Below, one piece after another: positions 1 to 7,568 of a stretch of 64,000 nucleotides of DNA (position 1 is the first letter of the stretch; each line of letters begins with the position of its first letter). Both the position numbers and the translations under genes were made by a program. Source of the DNA: Mycolicibacterium monacense (GTDB taxonomy: Bacteria > Actinomycetota > Actinomycetes > Mycobacteriales > Mycobacteriaceae); contig NZ_AP022617.1 in NCBI RefSeq assembly GCF_010731575.1, forward strand, positions 5,084,001 to 5,148,000, in the 5' to 3' direction. The notes under the pieces were generated by a model. That model ran no database searches and was not told the origin of the DNA. It saw only the letters and a program-made list of their open reading frames with translations.

Positions 1-753
1 GCGGACGTCGACCTGGCGTACTTCACCTACCCGATCGCCGACAGCGTCGTACCCGCGGCGGCCAATTACGCGTCCGCCGTGCGCGAGGTGGGACGTAACC
101 CGCGCACGGTCGTGATGTCGATGGTACCGGCGAATCCGAACCACCCCAGTGACCTCGGCAAGGGGCAGTGGTTGGCCGAGCAGGTGATGGAGTGGGCCGG
201 TCTCGACCTGCTCATCCTCCGCGTCGCCGCACTGTTCCACGAGAACCTGCTGGTGCTGCACGCGCCGTCGATCAGGAAGGATGCGGTGTTCCGCAACTCC
301 TTCGGCGCGAGCGTGATCGGCTGGATCAGCGGCCGCGACGCCGCCGACCTGAGTGTGGCGGCACTCCTGCACCCGCAGCGCTTCGACGGGCCGGTGACCT
401 ATCCGCGGGGTTCGGAGCAGTTCACCCATGCGGACATCGCCGCGCTGCTCTCCGAGGTTCTCGGTACGCCGGTCGGGTTCACCCCGGTCTGCGAGGCCGC
501 GTGGCGCGACGAACTGCTCGAACTGGCGGACAACGACGCCGACGGCGTGGTGAATCCCGCGATGGCGCAGCACATCTCCGCGGTCGGTGCGGCGATATCC
601 CGCAGTGGCGCCGCGATTCCCGCCGACCCGGCGACGCTGCGGGATCTGATCGGGCGCGAACCCGTCAGCCTGCGTGAGTACCTCGTCGCCAACCGGGAAG
701 CGTTCGAGCCCATCGGCGTCCACACCCTTGTCGCGGCGAAAGCCGGGGAGTGA
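1..753 (+). CDS. NmrA-like NAD(P)-binding oxidoreductase (5' end missing)
   Basis: The frame is open from base 1, so the start and the nucleotide-binding N-terminus lie upstream of the window; about 250 C-terminal residues are visible. The segment resembles NmrA/atypical short-chain dehydrogenases: a middle part with a 'GKGQWLAEQVMEWAGLDL' stretch (linking helix of the Rossmann fold) and a C-terminal lobe with the 'FTHADIAALLSEVLG' region typical of this group. These proteins bind NAD(P)H and act either as reductases or as redox sensors; substrate cannot be inferred. The stop (TGA 751-753) lies just upstream of a DUF302 gene. Family assignment is by resemblance only. Confidence 0.7.
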   Translation, partial: ADVDLAYFTYPIADSVVPAAANYASAVREVGRNPRTVVMSMVPANPNHPSDLGKGQWLAEQVMEWAGLDLLILRVAALFHENLLVLHAPSIRKDAVFRNSFGASVIGWISGRDAADLSVAALLHPQRFDGPVTYPRGSEQFTHADIAALLSEVLGTPVGFTPVCEAAWRDELLELADNDADGVVNPAMAQHISAVGAAISRSGAAIPADPATLRDLIGREPVSLREYLVANREAFEPIGVHTLVAAKAGE

Positions 754-793
754 CCATGACCCAGGATGCGACATTGACCGCCCGAAGCGGGCA

Positions 794-1228
794 ATGGGGC
801 GCCGAGAACACCCGCACGACCTCGAGGCGTGCTCCAGCGCCGGCTCGTGGGCCGCCGTTCTGGCCGCGGTGGAAGTCCAGGCGCCCAACGGGTTCATGCG
901 GTACTACCGCGGCGACGTGACCTCGGTCGTCGCGGGGTCGCCGTCACGATGGAAGGCCACCCAGTACCTGATGGGCAACCACACCATCGCCGAGACGATG
1001 TTCCGCCATGATCCGTCGGTGATGGTGTACGCGCCGCTGCGCACACTCATTTACGAGGACCCGGCCGGACGCACCCGGCTGGCCGTCGACCAGCCCAGCC
1101 TGCAGTTCGCCAGCTTCGGTGACCCCCGGATCGCCGAGGTCGGCGTCCGTCTCGACGCTCTCCTGTCGAGGTTGATCGCGCTTCTCGGCGGCGAACCGCC
1201 CGAACTGGCCGCGCTCAGGCCGGGGTGA
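794..1228 (+). CDS. DUF302-family protein, possibly N-terminally truncated
   Basis: Frame from ATG 794 gives 144 residues. The middle and C-terminus ('PNGFMRYYRGDVTSVV', 'KATQYLMGNH', 'YAPLRTLIYED', 'DQPSLQFASFGD') match the DUF302 fold; function unknown. DUF302-type proteins usually have a further N-terminal strand-helix unit of about 40 residues ahead of the 'GSW' segment, and none is readable here. An ATG at 756, two bases after the preceding stop, is the natural coupled start but is in a different frame and would need a frameshift to reach the conserved part. The gene may therefore be N-terminally damaged. It converges with and overlaps the next gene by 14 bp. Confidence 0.55.
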   Translation: MGRREHPHDLEACSSAGSWAAVLAAVEVQAPNGFMRYYRGDVTSVVAGSPSRWKATQYLMGNHTIAETMFRHDPSVMVYAPLRTLIYEDPAGRTRLAVDQPSLQFASFGDPRIAEVGVRLDALLSRLIALLGGEPPELAALRPG

Positions 1229-2102
1229 TCGACACGAGGCTGAAGATCTTCACGCGGCCGGGCACTTTCGCATGACACTGCGACAGCAGCGGCTCCGACC
1301 ATCCCTCCTCGACGGTCACCTCGACCGGGCCGGACTCACCACCCAGCACCACCCGGTGGCGGTGGTCGGTGTGCTCGGCGGACAGCGTCGGCAGGCCCGC
1401 GATGCGGTCGTCGCCGTACTTCTCGCGGGCGAAGTACTGCGCGGCCTGCACCGCGTGCGGCAGCGAGGTGCGGCCCCGCAGATACCGGTTGTCCAACCGC
1501 CCGTCGAGATAGAGGCGGACGAGTTCGGCCGCATCGGTCGAGTCGACCCGTCCGTAGCACAGCCCTTCGGGCAGGATGAGCATCGTCGCCGCGAAGCGGT
1601 CACCACCCAGATGTGAACACTCCCAGGCCATCTCGGGATACGCGTCGGCGATCGCCGCGATCGCGCCGCGTCCGCGCACCGCACAGCACTGGTCGTGTCG
1701 TCCGTGTGCGCACACAGCCACGACCGGATCGGTCGACAGGGTGCCGTCGGATCCGTCCAGGGCGAGGTCGAGGTAGTCGCGTGGGTTGTCGACCTCGCCG
1801 GCGTACAGCGCTTCGCCGCCGACGACCGCCCGGGCGATGAACCACCGCCACCTCGGAGTGTCGGTCCGTCGTCCGTGGCGGCGGATGGCCGCGATGCGCA
1901 TCTTGGCGCCCTCGACGCGACGCACGATCGCCCGGCCGAGTTCGGGATCGATCACCGCCGGCGACTGCAGGAACGCCGAAGGTCCCCAGCCCCCGGGCAA
2001 TTCGAGCAGCACCCACGAGGACCCCGCCGACGCGGTGCCGTACATCGGGTCGCCGCGCAGCAGCGACTGGTCACTGCACGGTGCGCGCTTCCGTAGCGTC
2101 AT
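1215..2102 (-). CDS. Sucrase/ferredoxin-like (Suc_Fer, Apd1-type) thioredoxin-fold protein
   Basis: 295 residues from ATG 2102. Carries the Suc_Fer signature: Cys131 in 'VCAHGRHDQCC', Cys139/Cys140, then Cys162 and His164 in 'ECSHLGGDRF'. Relatives such as yeast Apd1 are thioredoxin-like [2Fe-2S] proteins with Cys/His ligands, so a soluble electron-transfer role is plausible. The start ATG overlaps the TGA of the upstream cupin gene (ATGA, 2099-2102), which indicates translational coupling: the two products are probably made together, and the ferredoxin could feed or repair the iron oxygenase. That link is inference. Confidence 0.8.
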   Translation of the reverse strand: MTLRKRAPCSDQSLLRGDPMYGTASAGSSWVLLELPGGWGPSAFLQSPAVIDPELGRAIVRRVEGAKMRIAAIRRHGRRTDTPRWRWFIARAVVGGEALYAGEVDNPRDYLDLALDGSDGTLSTDPVVAVCAHGRHDQCCAVRGRGAIAAIADAYPEMAWECSHLGGDRFAATMLILPEGLCYGRVDSTDAAELVRLYLDGRLDNRYLRGRTSLPHAVQAAQYFAREKYGDDRIAGLPTLSAEHTDHRHRVVLGGESGPVEVTVEEGWSEPLLSQCHAKVPGRVKIFSLVSITPA

Positions 2103-3313
2103 GCGGTGGCCGGCACCGGCGTCACGACCGCCTCGCGCAGCAGTCTGCGAATGAGCACGGTGCCGTCGGCCCGGTCGAGTCCGGGCAGGCTGCCCGCATC
2201 GGCGGCCAGACCGCGTTGCAGCGCAAGCACCGCCGGCGCACACGAGGCGGGGAAGGAGAGGACCCGGTCGGTCAACCGCAGCTCGATCCGGTCACCGGCG
2301 GTGTCGGCCGTCGCGACGAGTCCGTGACGCCACTGCACCGTCGTGGTGTCGGCGTGTGCGGCCGCGTCGAGCGTGGCCAGCGGGCGGACGGCGACCGGAC
2401 GCGTCCGGGAGGCGTGCGTGCGGGTCAACCGGTCGGCGGCCGCACCGCTGAGCGCGGTCGCATCGTCGCGCATGGTCTCGACCATCTGTGCCATCACCTT
2501 GGTCACCGCCGCGATGATCTCATCCCGGTCGGCGGGATCGCCGCCCATGGGCAGGGGCGCCCGGAACGCGGCGCTGTCCGCCAGCGCGTCGACGACGGCG
2601 CGGGCCACGTCGACACCCGTCACCGCAGAGACGCCGATGGTCAGGTGGATCGACGTCGTGTCCAGGGCGTGCGCCGAATGCACCCACCCGCGCGGCAGAT
2701 ACAGCGCGTCGCCGGGGGCGAGCACGGTGTCGATGACCGGTTCACCGGCGGCGCGTTCGGCGATAGCGTCACGGTGCTGCGTCCACGGTTGCGACGGCAG
2801 CGGGTGCGGATGGACGGGTTCGTGGACGACCCAGCGCTTCTCGCCGGCCGTCTGCAGCACGAAGACGTCATGGACGTCGTAGTGCGGGTCGAAGCCCCGG
2901 TTGCTAGGGGGCGTGATGTAGGCGTTGGCCTGCACCGGATGGCCGAGGTCGTCGACCAGGTGGCGGACGAGGTCGATGACCGGGGGCCAGAGCCGGTGTA
3001 GACCCTGCATGACGATGGTGGCGCCGGCGGAAAACTGGGTGAGCACCTTGGCGGAGTCCACCTGGTCGGGCATCTCGGCGCCGAAGCCGGCGGGCCCGAG
3101 ATAGCAGTCCTTGGCGAGGACGTCACCCTCTTTGGCGAGCCGGATGAACGGTGCGCGTACCCCGCGTTCGGCGATCAACTCGTCGACCATCCCGGGCGAG
3201 AGCAGGTCGGCGAAATCGCGGGGCAGCGCACCGGAACGGCTGAGCAGCGGTCGGCGACCCCAGTATTCGGTGGCGAACGTGTGCGGGTCGGTGGCGATGC
3301 AGCGGCTCAGCAT
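2099..3313 (-). CDS. JmjC-like cupin oxygenase (Cupin_4 / ribosomal-oxygenase family)
   Basis: 404 residues. The cupin core holds an Fe(II)-binding HxD (His144-Tyr-Asp146 in 'DPHYDVHD') and a distal His about 66 residues later (His212, 'PRGWVHSAH'), with 'ANAYITPP' ahead and 'SIHLTIG' after. This matches the YcfD/RoxA-MINA53 class of 2-oxoglutarate oxygenases that hydroxylate side chains of proteins (Arg or His of ribosomal proteins in known cases). It lies 9 bp downstream of a 60-codon repeat peptide gene and overlaps the Suc_Fer gene, so the three form a likely operon. Its protein target is unknown; the adjacent peptide is an attractive candidate. A role on ribosomal protein cannot be excluded. 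Confidence 0.82.
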   Translation of the reverse strand: MLSRCIATDPHTFATEYWGRRPLLSRSGALPRDFADLLSPGMVDELIAERGVRAPFIRLAKEGDVLAKDCYLGPAGFGAEMPDQVDSAKVLTQFSAGATIVMQGLHRLWPPVIDLVRHLVDDLGHPVQANAYITPPSNRGFDPHYDVHDVFVLQTAGEKRWVVHEPVHPHPLPSQPWTQHRDAIAERAAGEPVIDTVLAPGDALYLPRGWVHSAHALDTTSIHLTIGVSAVTGVDVARAVVDALADSAAFRAPLPMGGDPADRDEIIAAVTKVMAQMVETMRDDATALSGAAADRLTRTHASRTRPVAVRPLATLDAAAHADTTTVQWRHGLVATADTAGDRIELRLTDRVLSFPASCAPAVLALQRGLAADAGSLPGLDRADGTVLIRRLLREAVVTPVPATA

Positions 3314-3322
3314 GTCGGTCGG

Positions 3323-3505
3323 TCAGGCGGTGCCGTCGGCTCCGCCGTCGTGGCCTTCGGGGTTCGAACCGCCGTCGGCGGTTCCCTCGCCCGCGTCAGC
3401 GGTGCCGTCGGCCCCGCCGTCGTGGCCCTCGGGGTTGGATCCGCCGTCGGCGGTTCCCTCTCCTCCGCCGGGGGTGGTGGTGATGTCGTCGTCGTCGAGC
3501 GCCAT
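3323..3505 (-). CDS. 60-aa Asp/Gly-rich repeat peptide
   Basis: From ATG 3505, preceded by the ribosome-binding sequence AAAGGGA, the frame encodes 60 residues: an acidic leader 'MALDDDDITTTPGG' followed by two nearly identical copies of a 24-residue unit beginning 'GEGTADGGSNPEGHDGG' (G15-A38 and G39-A60). Composition is dominated by Gly, Asp, Ala, Thr; there is no signal peptide, Cys, Lys or Arg. It ends 9 bp before the start of the cupin oxygenase. Leader plus repeated core next to a protein-modifying oxygenase is the layout of a multi-core ribosomal peptide precursor, but it could equally be an intrinsically disordered structural protein. I do not know a function for this family. Confidence 0.7.
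   Translation of the reverse strand: MALDDDDITTTPGGGEGTADGGSNPEGHDGGADGTADAGEGTADGGSNPEGHDGGADGTA
3326..3463 (-). repeat. 72-bp in-frame tandem repeat in the Asp/Gly peptide gene
   Basis: Two head-to-tail copies (3392-3463 and 3326-3391, the second lacking the last two codons). On the plus strand the phrase GCGGTGCCGTCGG recurs at 3327 and 3399, exactly 72 bp apart; the copies differ at only a few bases. Each encodes the same 24-residue Gly/Asp unit, which points to recent internal duplication or selection to keep the copies alike. Confidence 0.85.
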
Positions 3506-3607
3506 GGTGTTCCCTTTCTGTCGCCGCAACTGTGTCGAGTACCGGCACGCTGCCCTGCCAGTGTTGCCGATGACGGGCCGCGCGAAACGGTGTTCGGGGA
3601 TCTTCGC

Positions 3608-4126
3608 TCAGGCCGGGGCGCCCGCTGCCGACCCGGTGGCCAGGTGGCCACCCCAGCGTTCGCGCGCGGACGCGACATCGAGGGGCCGGCGGGTCAGGGC
3701 GTCGTCATAGGACCAGGCGTCATCCGGTGCGCGCCAGATGATCTCGACCTCGATACCGTCGGGGTCGGCGGTGTACACCGACAGGTGCATGCCCTGGTCG
3801 ACCGCACCGCGCAGGACGCCGGCACTGTCCAGCGTCTGCTGGACCGCGGCGAGTTCGTCGAGTGTGCCGACCTCGAGGGCGACGTGGAACATTCCGGCGG
3901 GTCTCGGCGCGGACGTCGGGGCGGGCGCCTCCGCGTTCGCGATGAGGGCCAGATCGTGGTGGTTGGAACTCGGCGCCGGTGAGCGCAGGAACACCATGGC
4001 GGGCCAGTGCTCGGACCCCGGCAGTTCGGCGACCGGCAGCAGGCCGAGGAGGTCTCGGTAGAAGGTGAGTGAGCGGTCCAGATCGGATACGGACAGGACG
4101 ACGTGGTTGACGCGGCGCAGATGCAT
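3608..4126 (-). CDS. VOC-family (glyoxalase / extradiol dioxygenase-like) protein
   Basis: 172 residues. Starts 'MHLRRVNHVVLSVSDLDRSL' with the first metal-ligand His at position 8 and the FYRDLLGL helix typical of the vicinal-oxygen-chelate fold; the second half contains 'FHVALEVG' and 'DPDGIEVEIIW' with the conserved ligand Glu. Such proteins are metal-dependent dioxygenases, isomerases or resistance proteins; the substrate cannot be told. The gene is divergent from a MarR regulator, and the shared intergenic stretch carries an array of GGTAC operator-like sites, so MarR control of this gene is likely. Confidence 0.85.
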   Translation of the reverse strand: MHLRRVNHVVLSVSDLDRSLTFYRDLLGLLPVAELPGSEHWPAMVFLRSPAPSSNHHDLALIANAEAPAPTSAPRPAGMFHVALEVGTLDELAAVQQTLDSAGVLRGAVDQGMHLSVYTADPDGIEVEIIWRAPDDAWSYDDALTRRPLDVASARERWGGHLATGSAAGAPA

Positions 4127-4147
4127 GGGCGGATTCCTCAGAAGATA

Positions 4148-4205
4148 GTGGTACCACCTAATGTGGTACCACAGTAATATGACGGTACCTCATAGTGTGG
4201 TACTC
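4148..4205. promoter_or_regulatory. Array of GTGGTACCAC-type operator sites
   Basis: Two perfect 10-bp palindromes GTGGTACCAC at 4148-4157 and 4163-4172, and two degenerate copies at 4182-4191 and 4196-4205. The GGTAC cores begin at 4150, 4165, 4184 and 4199, spaced 15, 19 and 15 bp. They fill the divergent promoter between the VOC gene and the MarR gene. Binding by the adjacent MarR protein is inferred. Confidence 0.7.
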
Positions 4206-4219
4206 CGCTATAAAGGGGT

Positions 4220-4675
4220 GTGGCCGAGCGCGCAGAACGATCCGGGGTTCCGACACCCGCCGAGTTGTCCGACGACTTCTTCGCCGCGGCGAAGGCCCTG
4301 CGTGCGCACGCCAACGCCACACTGCGCGAGCAGGGATTCACCCTGGCCCGGGGCAAGTTGCTGTCGATCCTGCAGCGCAACGGGGCGACCCGGGTCAGTG
4401 TCCTGGCCCGCAAGCTAGACATCACCACGCGCAGCGTCACCGAGGCGGTGGACGCACTCGAACGCGACGGTCTCGTGCGACGGGCACCGGATCCCGCGGA
4501 CCGCCGGGCGGTGCTGGTATCGCTCACCGACCGCGGTTCGGCGGTCATCGACGCGGCGGTGCAGCCCCGGCGCGCCGCGATGAAGCGGACCTTCGGCGCC
4601 CTCAGTCCTTCGCAGCGCACCGAGTTGGCCGAACTTTTGGCCATCTTGACGGCGTCCACGCGCGACCCCGGGTGA
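4220..4675 (+). CDS. MarR-family transcriptional regulator
   Basis: 151 residues from GTG 4220. Winged-helix core: 'LREQGFTLARGKLLSIL', recognition region 'VSVLARKLDITTRSVTEAVDALERDGLV' and wing 'RRAPDPADRRAVLVSLTDRG' with the invariant Asp-Arg-Arg of MarR proteins. Members are homodimers that release palindromic operators on binding small phenolic or lipophilic ligands. The upstream intergenic region holds four GGTAC motifs and another palindromic copy lies before the downstream SDR gene, so it probably autoregulates and controls both flanking enzymes. No strong ribosome-binding site is visible; translation may be leaderless or nearly so. Confidence 0.88.
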   Translation: MAERAERSGVPTPAELSDDFFAAAKALRAHANATLREQGFTLARGKLLSILQRNGATRVSVLARKLDITTRSVTEAVDALERDGLVRRAPDPADRRAVLVSLTDRGSAVIDAAVQPRRAAMKRTFGALSPSQRTELAELLAILTASTRDPG

Positions 4676-4685
4676 CCGGTCCATA

Positions 4686-4704
4686 ACGGTGCCACTGGTA
4701 CCGT
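4686..4704. promoter_or_regulatory. Probable operator (ACGGT-N9-ACCGT) before the SDR gene
   Basis: ACGGT at 4686-4690 and ACCGT at 4700-4704 form an inverted repeat that contains GGTACC at 4697-4702, the same core as the sites upstream of the MarR gene. It sits 34 bp before the start of the SDR gene, suggesting common control. Confidence 0.5.
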
Positions 4705-4737
4705 AACGGCGCGATATCGCACGGACGAGGAGGCTCC

Positions 4738-5706
4738 ATGCTCATTGGCGTCACCGGCGGAACCGGATACGTGGGTGCCCACTGCGTACGTGCGCTGCTG
4801 GCCGACGGCCACCGGGTGCGGCTGCTGGTCGGACCGGACGCCGAGGGCGCACCGGTGCTCGAGCACCTCGCCGAACTCGGGGATGTCGACGTGTTCTCCG
4901 GTGACATTCGTGACGCCATGACGATCGACCGTCTGCTCGACGGGTGCGATGCGGTGCTGCACGGTGCGGGTGTGGTGGGCACCGACAACCGGCGTGCGGC
5001 GCTGATGTGGGAGGTCAACGCGTACGCGACGGAGGCGCTGCTCACCCAGGCGGTCCGCGCGGGCTTCGACCCCGTCATATCGGTGAGCAGTTACAGCTCG
5101 CTGTTCCCGCCGCCCGACGGGATCATCGGCCCGGACACACCGCCGGCGAACGGGCGCAGCGCGTATGCGAAGACCAAGGGGTACGCCGACCGGGTCGCGC
5201 GGCGACTCCAGGCCGAGGGCGCACCCGTCGTCGTGACGTATCCGTCGAGCGTGGTCGGTCCGGCGTTCCACACGGCGCCCGGCGTCACCGAACGGGGGTG
5301 GGCGCCGATCGTGCGGTTCGGTGTCGCACCCAGGTTGCGCGGCGGGATGCAGATGATCGACGTGCGTGACGTCGCCGCCGTGCACGCGGCGGCGATGAAA
5401 CCGGGCCGCGGGCCCAGACGCTACGTCTGCGGCGGCGAACTGATCACCTTCGATGAAATGATCGACGCCCTTAAGCGTGGATCCGGGCGACGGTTCCGCC
5501 GAATCCCGGTGAGTCAGGCGGTCTTTCGCGGGATGAGCCGGATCGGCGACACCCTCGCCGGCATCGTGCCGCTCGGTGACGGGCTCTCCTACGAGGCGGC
5601 GCTGCTCCTCACCGCGGCCACCCCGACCGACGATTCGGCCACCCTGGCCGACTTCGGCCTCACCTGGCGCTCGCCGACCGACGCCATCATCGCGTCGTTC
5701 GCCTGA
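4738..5706 (+). CDS. Extended SDR, NAD-dependent epimerase/dehydratase
   Basis: 322 residues; start ATG 4738 after the ribosome-binding sequence GAGGAGG. N-terminal Rossmann motif 'GVTGGTGYVG' (residues 4-13), Asp-rich strand end 'VFSGDIRD', active-site 'SAYAKTKGYAD' with the YxxxK pair, preceded by 'VSSYSS'. This is the extended short-chain dehydrogenase class (epimerases, dehydratases, dihydroflavonol-reductase-like). The substrate is not deducible. A copy of the MarR operator core lies directly upstream. Confidence 0.87.
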   Translation: MLIGVTGGTGYVGAHCVRALLADGHRVRLLVGPDAEGAPVLEHLAELGDVDVFSGDIRDAMTIDRLLDGCDAVLHGAGVVGTDNRRAALMWEVNAYATEALLTQAVRAGFDPVISVSSYSSLFPPPDGIIGPDTPPANGRSAYAKTKGYADRVARRLQAEGAPVVVTYPSSVVGPAFHTAPGVTERGWAPIVRFGVAPRLRGGMQMIDVRDVAAVHAAAMKPGRGPRRYVCGGELITFDEMIDALKRGSGRRFRRIPVSQAVFRGMSRIGDTLAGIVPLGDGLSYEAALLLTAATPTDDSATLADFGLTWRSPTDAIIASFA

Positions 5707-5709
5707 CGC

Positions 5710-6201
5710 TCACGCGCCCCGCTGGGCCAGATCGGCGCGCCCGGTCAGCGCCGCCGCCACGTGGGTGGTCAACGCGCGGATCGCGGGCACCGCGGCGACG
5801 AGGGCCTCGACATCGGCACCCGGTAGCGCCGTCAGCGCCGTGGACACCGACCGCGCGATGGCGTTCTCGATGGCCTCTCGCTCGGTGAGCGCGCGGGCCG
5901 TCGGTTCCAGTAACGACACCCGGCGGTCGCGGGGGTCGGCGTGTTTGTCGAGCAGTCCGCGTTCCATCAGCGAGCGAACCGCTGTGCTGACATTGCTCGA
6001 CTGCATGTTGGTGACCGCGGCGACCTCGGACACGCTGCGCCCCGGTGCCTCCATCACCGCCCGCAGCACCGCGAGTTCGGACGCGGGCAGCGGTTCGAGG
6101 CCGACCTGGGCCGGCCCGAAGCGGGCGAGCCGCCAGGACAGATCGTGCAGCACGAGCGCCAGGTCGCGGTACTGGTCAGTGGGTTCGGTCACAACCGGCA
6201 T
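5710..6201 (-). CDS. MarR-family regulator of the adjacent efflux gene
   Basis: 163 residues from ATG 6201. The DNA-binding segment 'SVSEVAAVTNMQSSNVSTAVRSLMERGLL' and wing 'ADPRDRRVSLLEPTARA' are diagnostic. The gene is divergent from a Bcr/CflA-type transporter, and a near-perfect palindrome (6219-6234) lies between the two starts, the usual arrangement of a substrate-responsive efflux repressor. Its 3' end lies 3 bp from the convergent SDR gene. Confidence 0.88.
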   Translation of the reverse strand: MPVVTEPTDQYRDLALVLHDLSWRLARFGPAQVGLEPLPASELAVLRAVMEAPGRSVSEVAAVTNMQSSNVSTAVRSLMERGLLDKHADPRDRRVSLLEPTARALTEREAIENAIARSVSTALTALPGADVEALVAAVPAIRALTTHVAAALTGRADLAQRGA

Positions 6202-6218
6202 ATAGATATTGTGACACA

Positions 6219-6234
6219 CATATTTTGAAATATG
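6219..6234. promoter_or_regulatory. Operator palindrome CATATTTTGAAATATG
   Basis: Seven-bp arms CATATTT/AAATATG around a TG centre, in an AT-rich stretch unlike the surrounding GC-rich DNA, between the divergent MarR and MFS genes. It most likely binds the MarR protein and covers both promoters. Confidence 0.7.
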
Positions 6235-6290
6235 TATGCTTTCATAAGCAAGTGCCCGGTCAATCTGCCGTGTGCGCTGGAAGGAATTCG

Positions 6291-7568
6291 ATGTCCCAGA
6301 AGATCGCGGCGGTCGCCTCGCCGCCGTCGGCCGTGCTGATCGCGGTTCTGGCGCTGCTCAACGCGGTGACGCCGTTCTCGATCGACATGTACCTGTCGGC
6401 GTTTCCCGAGATGGCGTCCGAATTCGGGGTGTCGCCGTCGACGATCCAGCTCTCGCTCACGACGTTCTTGATCGGGTTGGCGGTCGGTCAGCTGATCATC
6501 GGAACGCTGTCCGACCGTTACGGCCGGCGGCGGCCTCTCATCATCGGCACCGTGGCCTGCGTCGCGGTCAGCGTGGCGTGCGCAGTGGCCCCGTCGATTG
6601 CGCTGCTGATCGGCCTGCGGTTCGCGCAGGGGTTCTGCGGTGCGGCGGGTGTGGTGATCTCCCGGGCCGTGATCGCCGACCGCTCCCGCGGCTCTCGCGC
6701 CGCGCGGCTGTTCGCGGTGATGATGCTCATCGGCGTTCTCGCGCCGATCACCGCCCCGATCCTCGGCGGCGTCATCGTCACCGGATTCGGCTGGCGCGCC
6801 GTCTTCCTCGCGCTGGCGGTACTGAACCTGGCGACCCTGCTGGGCGTCGTGCTGACCGTGCGCGAATCCCTGTCCGAAGAGCATCGGCGGCCGGGCGGTC
6901 TCAAGGCGTTGGGGGTCAGTGCCCGGACGGTGCTGGGGAACCGCCACTACCTGGGCCACACGCTGGTGATGGCGTTTGCCGCAGCCGCGATGTTCGGCTA
7001 CATCGCGGCGTCGCCGTTCGTCGTCCAGAACATTCTGGGGTTCTCACCCGCGGCGTACTCGGTGACGTTCGGATCGTGTGCGCTCGCCGTCGGCGCGGGC
7101 AGCCTGATCTCCGCGCGCCTGGTGCGGACCGTCGCGCCGCGCCGGGTGCTGATGGGCGGCGTCACGGCACTGCTGGTGGTCGCGACACTGATGTTGCTCA
7201 ACGTCACCGCCGGCCACGTGATCGGTTGGGCCACCATCGCTTTGATGGCGTGCTTCATGGGCAGTATCGGATTCGTCTACGCCAACGCCACCGCGCTGGC
7301 CCTCGGCGAGGTACCGCGCGCGGCGGGAACCGGATCGGCCGTTCTGGGTTTCCTCCAGTACGGCATGGGTGCGGTCACCCCGCCGCTGGTCGGGTTGGCG
7401 GGTCAGTCCAGCGCGGTGCCGATGGGTCTGGTGATGTTCGGCGCCGCGACGCTGGCGGCCCTGTCGATGTTCGTGCTGACCCGCGGGCATGTGCCGTTCG
7501 GGGATGAGGACGACGCCGCCGGCGACGCGCCGGTCACTGTGTCAACAGGTGGCACCACGAGTCGGTGA
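6291..7568 (+). CDS. MFS multidrug efflux transporter (Bcr/CflA type)
   Basis: 425 residues from ATG 6291 (AAGGA upstream). Twelve hydrophobic segments are apparent; the loop 2-3 motif 'GTLSDRYGRRRPLIIG' (MFS motif A) follows TM2 and 'APITAPILGG' is the drug-antiporter motif C in TM5. 'ALLNAVTPFSIDMYLSAFP' at the N-terminus is typical of Bcr/CflA drug:H+ antiporters. It is regulated by the divergent MarR gene through the palindrome at 6219. The 3' end overlaps the convergent TetR gene by 35 bp. Confidence 0.9.
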   Translation: MSQKIAAVASPPSAVLIAVLALLNAVTPFSIDMYLSAFPEMASEFGVSPSTIQLSLTTFLIGLAVGQLIIGTLSDRYGRRRPLIIGTVACVAVSVACAVAPSIALLIGLRFAQGFCGAAGVVISRAVIADRSRGSRAARLFAVMMLIGVLAPITAPILGGVIVTGFGWRAVFLALAVLNLATLLGVVLTVRESLSEEHRRPGGLKALGVSARTVLGNRHYLGHTLVMAFAAAAMFGYIAASPFVVQNILGFSPAAYSVTFGSCALAVGAGSLISARLVRTVAPRRVLMGGVTALLVVATLMLLNVTAGHVIGWATIALMACFMGSIGFVYANATALALGEVPRAAGTGSAVLGFLQYGMGAVTPPLVGLAGQSSAVPMGLVMFGAATLAALSMFVLTRGHVPFGDEDDAAGDAPVTVSTGGTTSR

